This document shows, piece after piece, positions 52,787 through 61,017 of a stretch of 64,000 nt of DNA. The translations under genes and the position numbers were made by a program. The stretch lies in the NCBI GenBank assembly GCA_000317655.1, contig CP003940.1, positions 1,364,001-1,428,000 of the forward strand. The letters run 5' to 3'. The stretch comes from Cyanobacterium stanieri PCC 7202 (GTDB lineage: Bacteria; Cyanobacteriota; Cyanobacteriia; Cyanobacteriales; Cyanobacteriaceae). The notes under the pieces are model-generated. The model made no database searches. It saw only the letters and a program-made list of their open reading frames with translations, and was not told the DNA's origin. The stretch's first letter is position 1. Every line of letters starts with the position of its first letter.

Positions 52787-53584
52787 ATGGAAACTTATCA
52801 ATCATTATCTCAAACCCATCTTACCCTGTTTGAAACCTGCCCTCCATTATTTCAGAAAAAATACCTCGAACAAATTAGCACTCTTCCCAATATTAATCAA
52901 GAAGAAAAAAGCGAATGGGGAAAAAAATTTCACCTCTTAATGCAACAATATCACCTCGGCTTACCCGTCCATGACTTTATCTATGATGATATATCTTTTC
53001 AACAGTCTTTAGAAGCTCTAATAAATGAGACGAAAAATATTTGGATTTCATCAAAAACCTTTTCACGGGAAGCGGAGTATAAATTACAACTAAAGTTTAA
53101 TAACTACATTTTTACGGTTATTTATGACCTTTTAATTTTATATCCTGACCAAGCAATTATTTATGATTGGAAAACATATTTACAACCAGAAAACAAAAAT
53201 AAGTTACAAAATAACTGGCAAACCAAACTATATTTATACGTCTTGGCAGAAAAGATGAATTATCAACCCTCACAGTTGAGTATGACTTACTGGTTTGTGA
53301 AATTACCCCATAAACCTCAAAGTGTGACTGTTCAATATAGCGATGCCATGCACCAAAAAAACCGTCAAGAGATAGTTAATATTCTTGATAAACTAGAGTC
53401 TTTTACCCATGATTATATTAACAATAATCTTGATTTTTCTCATGTTATAAATTGTCAAAAAAAATGCCCTTATTATAAACTCTTAAAAGAGGATAATATT
53501 ATAGATAATGCTATAGAAAGCGTAGCAAATATTTCCTCCAATTTGTCAGAAATAGAAGAAATAAATCCTTTTTTAAACAGCTAA
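52787..53584 (+). CDS. PD-(D/E)XK nuclease-superfamily protein (RecB/Cas4-like)
   Basis: A 265-residue protein with a PD-(D/E)XK arrangement: E96 (REAEYKL), D114 (IYDLLIL), DWKT with Asp127 and Lys129, and the QxxxY motif at 145-149 (QTKLY). Cysteines at 18 (FETCPP), 223 and 227 (NCQKKC) resemble the iron-sulfur cluster ligands of Cas4/AddB nucleases, although a fourth cysteine is not evident. It could act in DNA end processing or as an orphan Cas4-like protein. No CRISPR array or cas gene is nearby. It overlaps the end of urtE by 12 bases on the opposite strand. Confidence 0.7.
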   Translation: METYQSLSQTHLTLFETCPPLFQKKYLEQISTLPNINQEEKSEWGKKFHLLMQQYHLGLPVHDFIYDDISFQQSLEALINETKNIWISSKTFSREAEYKLQLKFNNYIFTVIYDLLILYPDQAIIYDWKTYLQPENKNKLQNNWQTKLYLYVLAEKMNYQPSQLSMTYWFVKLPHKPQSVTVQYSDAMHQKNRQEIVNILDKLESFTHDYINNNLDFSHVINCQKKCPYYKLLKEDNIIDNAIESVANISSNLSEIEEINPFLNS

Positions 53585-54274
53585 AAATTCCTGAATTACC
53601 CTCTGACTAAGTTGGCTTGTTTTGCCCGATGCCACTATTCCTCCTTTTTGCATGGCGTAATATCGATCCGCTTGACGCACAAAATGCAAATGTTGTTCTA
53701 CCAATAATACAGAAATACCCGTTTCGGCAATAATCTTTTTCACCGCTGCCTCAATTTCAAGGATAATCGATGGTTGGATTCCTTCGGTGGGTTCGTCTAA
53801 TAGTAGCAGTTTTGGTCTGCCCATCAAAGCCCGTGCGATCGCAAGTTGCTGTTGTTGTCCTCCGCTCAAATCTCCTCCCATACGATGTAACATGGTTTTA
53901 AGCACAGGAAATAACTCGAAAATTTCATCGGGAATAACCTTTTTGCCCCTCTCTTTTTTGGGGATTGCTTCTAAACCAATTAACAAATTATCTTTAACCG
54001 TTAAACGAGGTATAATTTCCCTACCTTGGGGTACATAACCAATACCTAATTTTGCCCTTTTATCGGTGGTCAACTTATCTAATTTTTGCTCTCTAAAATT
54101 AATCATTCCCGTGCGAGATTTCAACAAACCCATGATGGTTTTTAAAAGGGTGGTTTTTCCCACACCATTTCTACCAATTAAGCACACCATTTCGCCACTA
54201 TTGATATTTAAATCAACCCCTCTGAGAATATGGCTTTCTCCATAATATACGTTTAAATCAGACAAATTTAACAT
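53573..54274 (-). CDS. urtE: Urea ABC transporter ATP-binding protein UrtE
   Basis: A 233-residue ATPase of the LivF type for the UrtABCDE urea importer. Walker A is GRNGVGKTTLLKT (about 33-45); LSGGQQQQLAIARALMGRPKLLLLDEPTEGIQPSI contains signature and Walker B and is the typical UrtE sequence. It ends in QRVIQEFLAV. Located 45 bases after urtD in the same operon; urtA, urtB and urtC are not next to it. Confidence 0.9.
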   Translation of the reverse strand: MLNLSDLNVYYGESHILRGVDLNINSGEMVCLIGRNGVGKTTLLKTIMGLLKSRTGMINFREQKLDKLTTDKRAKLGIGYVPQGREIIPRLTVKDNLLIGLEAIPKKERGKKVIPDEIFELFPVLKTMLHRMGGDLSGGQQQQLAIARALMGRPKLLLLDEPTEGIQPSIILEIEAAVKKIIAETGISVLLVEQHLHFVRQADRYYAMQKGGIVASGKTSQLSQRVIQEFLAV

Positions 54275-54319
54275 TGTTTTCCCTCGTTTTAATATTCTAT
54301 TTATAGTGATAATAATTCC

Positions 54320-55462
54320 TTATTCAGCTTCATATAATGGCTCAGAGAGCGAACTTTGATCCTCATTCAAAATTTCTTGGACGACTTCAGGGGTAAGATT
54401 TAATAAAGTAATTAATTCTTGAAAATATTGATTTTGTAACTCATTATCTGGACTATTTTTAATAATGTGATAACTAACTTGTAGGGCTTGTTTTTTAGTT
54501 TCCTCACTATCTAACTGAGGCACTAACTCCTCTAGGGCAATATTTTCCCCCAAGAAGTTAACTAATTCTGCCTTAATTTCTTCCTCATGGTCAGCATTTT
54601 CGGCAAATTCCTTGCTTAACTGATCTAAAATAATATCTTGTTCTTGGGGTGTCAAATTAAAATCTGCCCATGCAATGGAGGCAGCGATGCGTATGATAAC
54701 AATTTCTTGGCTATCAAAGGAGGTTTCTTGTCCTAAATATACCTCAATTACCCTTGGATCATTTTGTACTTCATCCATTACCCCTTCACATAATACCGTA
54801 CCTTGATGTAATACAGTGACTTGTTTGGCGATTTGACGTACAAATTCCATATCGTGTTCTATGACAATGATAGAATGACTCTCGGCAAGGGCGATTAAAA
54901 GATTGCCGACATTTTCCGTTTCTTCGTCGGTTAATCCTGCTACGGGTTCATCTACTAATAATAAGTCAGGGGATTGGGCAACGAGCATCCCAATTTCTAG
55001 TCTTTGTTTTTCTCCATGGGAAAGTAAGGCGGCTTTGAGGTGGGCTTTGGTACTTAAGCCGATGGTTTCTAGTAAACTTAATACACTGGTTTTTTCTTCT
55101 TTTTTTGGTTTACTAAATAGGGTAGAAATTACGTTTTTATTTTTATTGGTAACGAGGTCAAGATTTTCTTTTACCGTAAGGTTTAGATATACCCTAGGAG
55201 TTTGAAATTTGCGCCCAATTCCTAGACGGGCAATTTTATATTCTGGCGATTTTTTGAGATTTTTCCCTTTGAATAATACTCTTCCTTGGGTGGGTTGAAC
55301 TTTTCCTGTAATAACGTCTAAAAAGGTGGTTTTTCCTGCACCATTGGGCCCAATAATAACTCTTAATTCGCCTTTGTTGAGGTGAAAGTTAAGGTTATTG
55401 AGGGCTTTAAAACCGTCGAAGTTGACGGTTAGGTTTTCTATTTCTAATATTTTCTCACTCAT
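54320..55462 (-). CDS. urtD: Urea ABC transporter ATP-binding protein UrtD with TerB-like extension
   Basis: A 380-residue LivG-type ATPase. Residues 1-245 are a complete UrtD-like domain: Walker A GPNGAGKTTF, GRKFQTPRVYLNLTVKENL, LSHGEKQRLEIG and LLLVDEPVAGLTDEE, with DPRVIEVYLGQE at the end. Residues 246-380 (54323-54727) are extra: IIRIAASIAWADFNLTPQEQD and HIIKNSPDN resemble a TerB/DjlA-like helical domain. Similarly long UrtD proteins may exist in other cyanobacteria; a plain UrtD is about 250. The extension may link urea uptake to another partner. Gene pair with urtE. Confidence 0.87.
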   Translation of the reverse strand: MSEKILEIENLTVNFDGFKALNNLNFHLNKGELRVIIGPNGAGKTTFLDVITGKVQPTQGRVLFKGKNLKKSPEYKIARLGIGRKFQTPRVYLNLTVKENLDLVTNKNKNVISTLFSKPKKEEKTSVLSLLETIGLSTKAHLKAALLSHGEKQRLEIGMLVAQSPDLLLVDEPVAGLTDEETENVGNLLIALAESHSIIVIEHDMEFVRQIAKQVTVLHQGTVLCEGVMDEVQNDPRVIEVYLGQETSFDSQEIVIIRIAASIAWADFNLTPQEQDIILDQLSKEFAENADHEEEIKAELVNFLGENIALEELVPQLDSEETKKQALQVSYHIIKNSPDNELQNQYFQELITLLNLTPEVVQEILNEDQSSLSEPLYEAE

Positions 55463-55474
55463 GGAGTTTTTTTT

Positions 55475-55525
55475 AAAACAGGATATGGTATGAATTTCCT
55501 AGGTTAGTTATATCCTGTCTTTTTT
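55475..55525. terminator. Inverted repeat upstream of urtD
   Basis: ACAGGATAT and ATATCCTGT arms, 23 bases apart, flanked by a T-run on the plus side (CTTTTTTTC) and TTTTAAAA on the minus side. It could end the upstream dehydrogenase transcript or act as an operator for urtD. Confidence 0.5.
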
Positions 55526-55607
55526 TCGGTAAAAATGGCTACATTTTCTGATGTTGCTAATTGCTATATCAAGTTGAGTCATCAGTTGCGACAAAAACGC
55601 TTGTTTT

Positions 55608-55638
55608 GCCCCCTAAATCCCCCAATTCTGGGGGACTT
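55608..55638. repeat. 31-base dispersed palindromic element (copy 2)
   Basis: Identical to 52701-52731 over all 31 bases. Followed by a T-run and then an STRR heptamer stretch. Confidence 0.85.
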
Positions 55639-55670
55639 TTTTAACAATCATTATCTCTTCTCTTTTACTT

Positions 55671-55707
55671 CTTGCCCATTGCCCATTGCCCCTTGCCTAT
55701 TGCCTTT
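55671..55707. repeat. TTGCCCA / TTGCCTA heptamer repeat
   Basis: CTTGCCC ATTGCCC ATTGCCC CTTGCCT ATTGCCT: five heptamers directly after the dehydrogenase stop region. Same STRR family as 1191, 43125 and 44753. Confidence 0.8.
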
Positions 55708-55712
55708 CTTCA

Positions 55713-56603
55713 TCAAAATTTCTCACCATAGGCTTTAATCATGGCTTGAGTTCCTTCTAGGTAACCGTTATCATTGTTTTGGTGGGCTACTTGTTGGAAT
55801 AGTTGTTGGGCAAGGTTGATGCCGGGATAGTTTTCGATGTCTTCGATTACTTCTTTGACGAGGCGTAAGTCTTTGAGGATGTGTTTAATCATGAAACCAG
55901 GTTGATAGTCTTGGTTGATGATTTTGGGAGCTAGATTTGTTAATGCCCAGGAACCTGCGGCGCCTGTACTACAAACATCTACAATCAGGTTAGGGTCAAT
56001 GTTTTGGGTTTTGGCTAGTTGTAGGGCTTCACAAAGGGCTACCATGTGGAGGGATGCTAAGACTTGATTACATAGTTTGACGGCTTGTCCACTGCCTACT
56101 TCCCCGCAGTAGGTGATGTTTTTACCGACTATGTCGAGATAGGGTTTTATTTCTTCAAAGTCTGCTTTTTCTCCTCCTACCATGATAGTAAGGGTGCCGT
56201 TTTTTGCTCCTATATCTCCTCCTGATACGGGGGCATCCATAAAACGGATTTGATGGGTTTTTAGTTTAAGGGCGATCGCCCTTGCGCCTTGAGAGCCAAT
56301 GGTACTAAAATCAACAATGATACTATGGGGGGAGGCGTGATGAATAATGCCACCATTCCCGAAAATAACCTCCTCTACATCAGGAATATCCCCCAAACAG
56401 GTAAAAATAATGGACGCTGATTCTACGGCTTCTTGGATAGAGTTAACGATGGTGGCCCCTGATGCGGTTACGTTTTGCAACCAAGGGCGATCGCCCGTAC
56501 GATTCCATGCTTTGATAGGTAAATTATGCTGGGCGAAATTGATTGTCATCGGCGCCCCCATTACCCCCAAACCAAGAAAAGCAATTTGATTCTCTACCAT
56601 CAT
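55713..56603 (-). CDS. NAD(P)-dependent beta-hydroxyacid dehydrogenase
   Basis: A 296-residue 3-hydroxyisobutyrate dehydrogenase/tartronate semialdehyde reductase-type enzyme from the ATG at 56603. The Rossmann motif GLGVMGAPM is at 8-16, DAPVSGGDIGAKNGTL is the substrate-binding signature, and GSGQAVKLCNQ has the catalytic lysine. The exact substrate is unknown (glyoxylate, succinate semialdehyde or 3-hydroxyisobutyrate are possible). A GGAG ribosome site precedes this start. Longer in-frame starts overlap the ArsR gene by eight bases, suggesting coupled transcription with it. Confidence 0.85.
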   Translation of the reverse strand: MMVENQIAFLGLGVMGAPMTINFAQHNLPIKAWNRTGDRPWLQNVTASGATIVNSIQEAVESASIIFTCLGDIPDVEEVIFGNGGIIHHASPHSIIVDFSTIGSQGARAIALKLKTHQIRFMDAPVSGGDIGAKNGTLTIMVGGEKADFEEIKPYLDIVGKNITYCGEVGSGQAVKLCNQVLASLHMVALCEALQLAKTQNIDPNLIVDVCSTGAAGSWALTNLAPKIINQDYQPGFMIKHILKDLRLVKEVIEDIENYPGINLAQQLFQQVAHQNNDNGYLEGTQAMIKAYGEKF

Positions 56604-56640
56604 CTTTGTGTCTCCAACTTCCTTTTTCCCCTTGATTTTA

Positions 56641-56931
56641 TCAGTCACTGGCGGATTGTGCTAAAGACTCTATCAAAGCCTGAAATTGAAGCGGATTAAG
56701 ACGATAATATATCCAGCGCCCTTCCTGCCTTGTTTGCAATAATCCCGATTCCCTTAATACCCGTAAATGAAAAGATAATTTAGGTTGAGCGATTTTTAAA
56801 GCTAAACAAATATCTCCCACACACATTTCCTTTTCTTGTAATAAATTTATTACATTTAGTCTTATGGGATCAGATAAAGCACGAAAACAGGTTAACATAC
56901 CACTCAAGTTTGAGCTTGGCATTGATGACAT
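56641..56931 (-). CDS. ArsR/SmtB-family regulator
   Basis: A 96-residue winged-helix metal-type regulator: CFRALSDPIRLNVINLLQEKEMCVGDICLALKIAQPKLSFHLRVLRESGLLQTRQEGRWIYYRL. The MCVGDIC segment has two cysteines four residues apart, near the As(III)-binding ELCVCDL position of ArsR, but the usual Cys-Val-Cys is not intact. It lies directly upstream of the dehydrogenase gene, 37 bases from its start, so it may control that operon and sense a thiol-reactive species. No arsenic-resistance genes are nearby. Confidence 0.85.
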   Translation of the reverse strand: MSSMPSSNLSGMLTCFRALSDPIRLNVINLLQEKEMCVGDICLALKIAQPKLSFHLRVLRESGLLQTRQEGRWIYYRLNPLQFQALIESLAQSASD

Positions 56932-57528
56932 TTTTTTTACAGAAAATGGAATGAAATATTTGGAATAATTTATTGGTTATCCATCTACTACTATAATCAA
57001 TATTACTAACAGTTGTATGAAGATGTGATGAAGATTTAATAAAGATAAGTTTAATTTTATTAAGTTTATATTTACAGATTCTTTCATATAAACGAATCTA
57101 AATATATTTTTTAATTGATATGGACTAAATGACGATAAACCATTGAGAATTGATATAAAGTAATTATAAATGAATAGGTCGTTTAACTATTAAAAAAAAT
57201 TGTTTTATCAATCAACAAGGATAATAAACGAACAATCAATGAATATAAAAATAATTTTATAAACATAGCAAGTATCCGTAAGTATAATTTAATGACTTGT
57301 ATTAATCATCAAAAAAAAGATTGATATATTTCCAGAAAATAAAAGCTATCTTCCGCCAAGAAATAATATCAAAATCTTAAATAATTTAAAAATATAAAAA
57401 TAAGCAAAATATCTATTTTAGCCCTGTCAAAAAATATAAAATATCTGGTCTATCATAAATAAAAAAAATATATCTGCATCAACAACCTATTATAAAATAA
57501 GCAAGATGAACAAAAAAACATCAAAAAC
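56932..57528. other. 597-base AT-rich stretch without a gene
   Basis: Between the ArsR start and the cobI stop there is no ORF with a family-like sequence. The region is very A/T-rich (mostly A and T, few GC runs) with no hairpin stronger than background. It probably holds the ArsR-operon promoter; nothing more can be said. Confidence 0.6.
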
Positions 57529-58245
57529 CTATCTCTGACAAATAATCATCAAAGAGAAGTAACTCAACTTAAGAGACGATAAATTAGTTAAATCAATATA
57601 TATTTTCTCATCAGGAAAACTTGCTCTTTCAACCACCCGGGCAAATTTTAATAAATCAAGATCTTTTAATAATTGCCATACTTGAGAATATACTGAATGA
57701 ACCTTCAACAGTACAACAATATCAACAGTTTTTAATACCTTTTCCAATTCTTCCACAGAATAAAAAGCAGGTAAAATAGCCACTTTTTCCTCCTGCATAG
57801 TTAAAGGAATTTGCAAAGCAGAAGCCCCTACCATGGGAGAAGAAACCCCAGGAATTCTCTGAATAACAACCTGCTCATCCAACATCTTTACATACTGCGC
57901 CAAATAAGTAAAAGTGCTAAAAAAACTTATATCTCCTTCACAAGCAAAAGCCACATCATAACCCTGCATCAAATAACCATAAACCTCAAAGGCAACCTTT
58001 TCCCATGCTTGATGTAAAACAAGATCATCAGTAGTATAAGGAAAACACAGAGGAACTTTTTTTTGCCTAGGATTAAGATAACCTTCAATAATCCCCTCTG
58101 CAATGCCCTTCTTATGCCTTAACCCTTGAGGAAAAGCCACAATGGGGGCATTTTCTAAAATTCTAACCCCTTTAAGGGTAATTAATTCAGGATCTCCTGT
58201 TCCAACACTAACACCATAAAGTATTCCTTTTTTTGTTGACATCAA
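57529..58245 (-). CDS. cobI: Precorrin-2 C20-methyltransferase
   Basis: A 238-residue SAM-dependent uroporphyrin-type methyltransferase for cobalamin/pseudocobalamin synthesis. The N-terminal KGILYGVSVGTGDPELITLKGVRIL carries the loop GVSVGTGDPE typical of this branch; VAFACEGDISFFSTF and RIPGVSSPMVGASAL are the expected substrate- and SAM-binding segments. Length is normal. It is the last gene of a run downstream of a photolyase and a response regulator, with a 13-base gap. Confidence 0.9.
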   Translation of the reverse strand: MMSTKKGILYGVSVGTGDPELITLKGVRILENAPIVAFPQGLRHKKGIAEGIIEGYLNPRQKKVPLCFPYTTDDLVLHQAWEKVAFEVYGYLMQGYDVAFACEGDISFFSTFTYLAQYVKMLDEQVVIQRIPGVSSPMVGASALQIPLTMQEEKVAILPAFYSVEELEKVLKTVDIVVLLKVHSVYSQVWQLLKDLDLLKFARVVERASFPDEKIYIDLTNLSSLKLSYFSLMIICQR

Positions 58246-58258
58246 AATGTGTTAAAAG

Positions 58259-58675
58259 TCAGTCCTCCTCAACCTTCCACTCTCCATTAATAAAAGATTT
58301 TACCTCCTCTACAAATTCCTCTTGATCAACAATAGGCTTTGTAATATAACCATCCGCACCACTAAGATTTAAAAAATTTTCCTTATCTCCTTCCATGGCA
58401 TGGGCCGTAATTAATACCACGGGAATATCATGGGTGACAGGATTTGCTTTTAATAACTGAGTAATTCTAATACCATCCACAGGCTCACCGTCATAATAAC
58501 TATTAGACAGAGAAACATCCATTAAAATAACCTTTGTCACCCCAGAATTAGCCACCTTTAATACCTCATCAACATTTTCAGTGCCAATCACATTCAACCC
58601 TCCCCTTTTACTGAGGATTTTGGAAAAAACTTTTAAATTAATTGGATCATCTTCTACGATTAAAACTGTAGTCAT
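58259..58675 (-). CDS. Single-domain CheY-like response regulator
   Basis: A 138-residue receiver with no output domain: Asp9/Asp10, phosphoacceptor Asp53 (VILMDVSL), Thr near 90 and Lys113 (YITKPI). There are extra residues between the phosphoacceptor and the next helix (NSYYDGEPVDG). Its start codon overlaps the photolyase stop by four bases (ATGA), so the two are translationally coupled; cobI follows after 13 bases. The partner kinase is not in the window. Confidence 0.88.
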   Translation of the reverse strand: MTTVLIVEDDPINLKVFSKILSKRGGLNVIGTENVDEVLKVANSGVTKVILMDVSLSNSYYDGEPVDGIRITQLLKANPVTHDIPVVLITAHAMEGDKENFLNLSGADGYITKPIVDQEEFVEEVKSFINGEWKVEED

Positions 58676-60132
58676 CGAGTGGCACCCAAATAAACTTTTT
58701 CGTTGTGTTTGACAGATTTAAAAAAATCTACCATGGGACGAGGATAAGTTACTCCTAATTGTACCTTAAATTGTGTCTGTTCTTCCTTTGATAATTTCCA
58801 CGGTTCATGAATTTTTTCCCCTTTGATAGAAGCTATTTCTGGCAACCAATGGCGTAGATAGTCTCCTTGATAGTCATAATCTTTAGATTGTTTGGGAATA
58901 TTAAAATAACGAAATCCACGGGCATCGTTACCCACCCCTGCGGTGTAATTCCAATTACCCCAGTTGCTACATACATCATAGTCAATGAGTAACGATTCAA
59001 ACCATTCGGCGCCCATTTGCCAATTTATACCGAGATTTTTTGTCAGGAAACTAGCCACATTTTGCCTACCTCGATTAGACATAAATCCTGTGGCTTTTAA
59101 TTCTCTCATGTTGGCATCAATGAGGGGATAGCCTGTTTTTCCTTGACACCACAACTCGAATAAGTTTTGGTTTTCTTGCCAAGGTATCTGAATATTTTGC
59201 AATCCTGATTTATGAAATACGCTATTACCGTATTTGAGGCAGGTAAAGCGGAAAAAGTCTCGCCATAATAGTTCAAAGATTAGCCAATAGGTAGAGTCGT
59301 TTTTGACTCTTTCTTGTTCATATTTTTCGATTTCGGTATAAATGAGACGGGGGGAAAGGCAACCTTGGGCTAACCATGGGGAAAATTTGGAGGAGTAGTC
59401 ACCCCCTAGCATACCGTTACGGGTTTTTTTATAATTACTGATATTGTCTGTTTCCCATAAGTAATACTGTAGTCTTTTGATGGCTTCGGTTTCTCCGCCC
59501 ATAAAGGTTAATACGCCCCTATCATCTTTGGTAAATTCTTCTAAGCCTAAGTCGGATAATGTTGGTATTTTACCGATGTCAATATTTTTGGGTAGGGGAG
59601 GAAGGGATGAGGGGGTTTTGAAGGTGTTATATACTTCGGCTTTTTTTTCTACTTGTTTGCGAAAGTTGGTAAAAAGATCGGGTAATTCTTTTATACTAAA
59701 GGGTAAGTCATCGGGGAAATAAAGGGTACTTTGCCAGAAGGTTTTTATTTTGACTTGTTTTTTATCTAAAATTTTGGTTAGTTTTTTTTCCATCGCCCTT
59801 TCTTCTGCCGTGGCTTCCTTGGAAAAATAAACTTCGGTGATTTGATATTTTTCAACAATTTTAGAAATTTCTTCTTCAGTTTTTCCTTTTTTTACTACTA
59901 AATTACTACCTATTTTTTGCAAAGATTTTTGTAAATCAGTTACGCTTTCAATGATCAATTTTGCTCGATATTTTCCTGTTTTTGGAAACCCGAATGATGT
60001 TTGGGTATAGGTGCGATCGTCAAAACAATAAAAAGGAATTATATACTTAGGCTCGGCTGAAATAGCTCTATAGATACATTTTTGGTCATGTAGTCTTAGG
60101 TCATTTCTAAACCAAATTAAAATATTAGCCAT
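58672..60132 (-). CDS. cryD: Cryptochrome DASH / DNA photolyase family protein
   Basis: A 486-residue flavoprotein from the ATG at 60132 (MANILIWFRNDLRLHD). It has the photolyase alpha/beta domain and the FAD-binding helical domain; the stretch RYFNIPKQSKDYDYQGDYLRHWLPEI is a hallmark of the cry-DASH type, and the tryptophan-bearing segment WNYTAGVGNDARG is present. Cry-DASH proteins repair cyclobutane dimers in single-stranded DNA and may sense blue light. First gene of a photolyase, response regulator, cobI run. Confidence 0.9.
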   Translation of the reverse strand: MANILIWFRNDLRLHDQKCIYRAISAEPKYIIPFYCFDDRTYTQTSFGFPKTGKYRAKLIIESVTDLQKSLQKIGSNLVVKKGKTEEEISKIVEKYQITEVYFSKEATAEERAMEKKLTKILDKKQVKIKTFWQSTLYFPDDLPFSIKELPDLFTNFRKQVEKKAEVYNTFKTPSSLPPLPKNIDIGKIPTLSDLGLEEFTKDDRGVLTFMGGETEAIKRLQYYLWETDNISNYKKTRNGMLGGDYSSKFSPWLAQGCLSPRLIYTEIEKYEQERVKNDSTYWLIFELLWRDFFRFTCLKYGNSVFHKSGLQNIQIPWQENQNLFELWCQGKTGYPLIDANMRELKATGFMSNRGRQNVASFLTKNLGINWQMGAEWFESLLIDYDVCSNWGNWNYTAGVGNDARGFRYFNIPKQSKDYDYQGDYLRHWLPEIASIKGEKIHEPWKLSKEEQTQFKVQLGVTYPRPMVDFFKSVKHNEKVYLGATR

Positions 60133-60310
60133 GAATAAAAAATATAATTGCAATTATCATATACTAATTTAGTATACATCTTTTTACTACAAAAATATCA
60201 TCAATTTCAAAAAAATAAGTGATTGAAATATAAACTATTTGAAAGTTTTAAAACCATATTATATTTTATAGATTAAATATAAAACAATTCAATTCATTTT
60301 AATTATTAAC

Positions 60311-60340
60311 TATCAATTATCAATTATCAATTTCTAACGT
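60311..60340. repeat. ATCAATT tandem heptamers
   Basis: TATCAATTATCAATTATCAATTT: three heptamer units in the gap before cysC. Same words as at 24612. Confidence 0.7.
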
Positions 60341-60414
60341 TGTCAATTGTTAACACACCCTGTAAAATACATTAAGCAAAAATTGATTATATAAATTAAT
60401 AGATTAACAAAGTA

Positions 60415-60948
60415 ATGGAGCATAAAGGCGTAACAGTTTGGTTTACAGGGCTTAGTGGAGCAGGAAAAACTACCATTAGCCAAGTAGTAGCCCAAAAACT
60501 AAAAGATGCTGGTTATAAATTAGAAGTTCTCGATGGTGATATTGTACGCACCAATTTAACCAAGGGGTTGGGTTTTAGTAAAGAAGATAGAGATGAGAAT
60601 ATTCGTCGTATCGGCTTTGTATCCAATTTATTAACCCGTAATGGTGTAATTGTAATTGTATCGGCTATTTCTCCTTATCGTGAAATTAGAGATGAAGTGA
60701 GAGGAAAGATTGGTAATTTTGTAGAGGTATTTGTAAATGCCCCTCTGGCTACCTGCGAGGAAAGAGATGTAAAAGGTTTATACAAAAAAGCTAGATCTGG
60801 GGAAATTAAAATGTTTACTGGTATCAGTGATCCTTATGAACCTCCTTTGAATCCTGAAATTGAGTGTAGAACAGATTTAGAGGAATTAGATGAGAGTGTT
60901 AATAAAGTTTTACAAGGGTTAAAGGATTTAGGTTATTTGGCTGATTAA
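60415..60948 (+). CDS. cysC: Adenylyl-sulfate kinase
   Basis: A 177-residue kinase that phosphorylates adenosine 5'-phosphosulfate to PAPS, for sulfate assimilation or sulfation. The P-loop GLSGAGKTT is at 12-20; DGDIVRTNL, SKEDRDENIRRIGFV and YEPPLNPEIE are the standard substrate-binding motifs. No CysN/ATP sulfurylase is fused or adjacent. Followed by a strong terminator. Confidence 0.95.
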   Translation: MEHKGVTVWFTGLSGAGKTTISQVVAQKLKDAGYKLEVLDGDIVRTNLTKGLGFSKEDRDENIRRIGFVSNLLTRNGVIVIVSAISPYREIRDEVRGKIGNFVEVFVNAPLATCEERDVKGLYKKARSGEIKMFTGISDPYEPPLNPEIECRTDLEELDESVNKVLQGLKDLGYLAD

Positions 60949-60961
60949 TTCTTTTTTTTGT

Positions 60962-60987
60962 GGTGGGTGATACCCACCTTTTTTTTC
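60962..60987 (+). terminator. cysC terminator
   Basis: GGTGGGT-GAT-ACCCACC stem followed by TTTTTTTT; 13 bases after the cysC stop. Confidence 0.92.
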
Positions 60988-61017
60988 TTCAAACAAACAA
61001 GCTGAATGGGAGAGTTT

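Noticed and set aside
55535-55738. 67-codon plus-strand ORF after the urtD leader
   Set aside because: Its codons run through the 31-base palindrome and the TTGCCN heptamer repeats, and the product (CPLPIAPCLLPFF) has repeat-derived composition. No ribosome site.
56641-56931. Arsenic-resistance operon
   Set aside because: Only a regulator of the ArsR fold is present; no arsenite pump or arsenate reductase lies next to it. The 38.3 kb permease shares the ArsB superfamily but is riboswitch-linked and far away.
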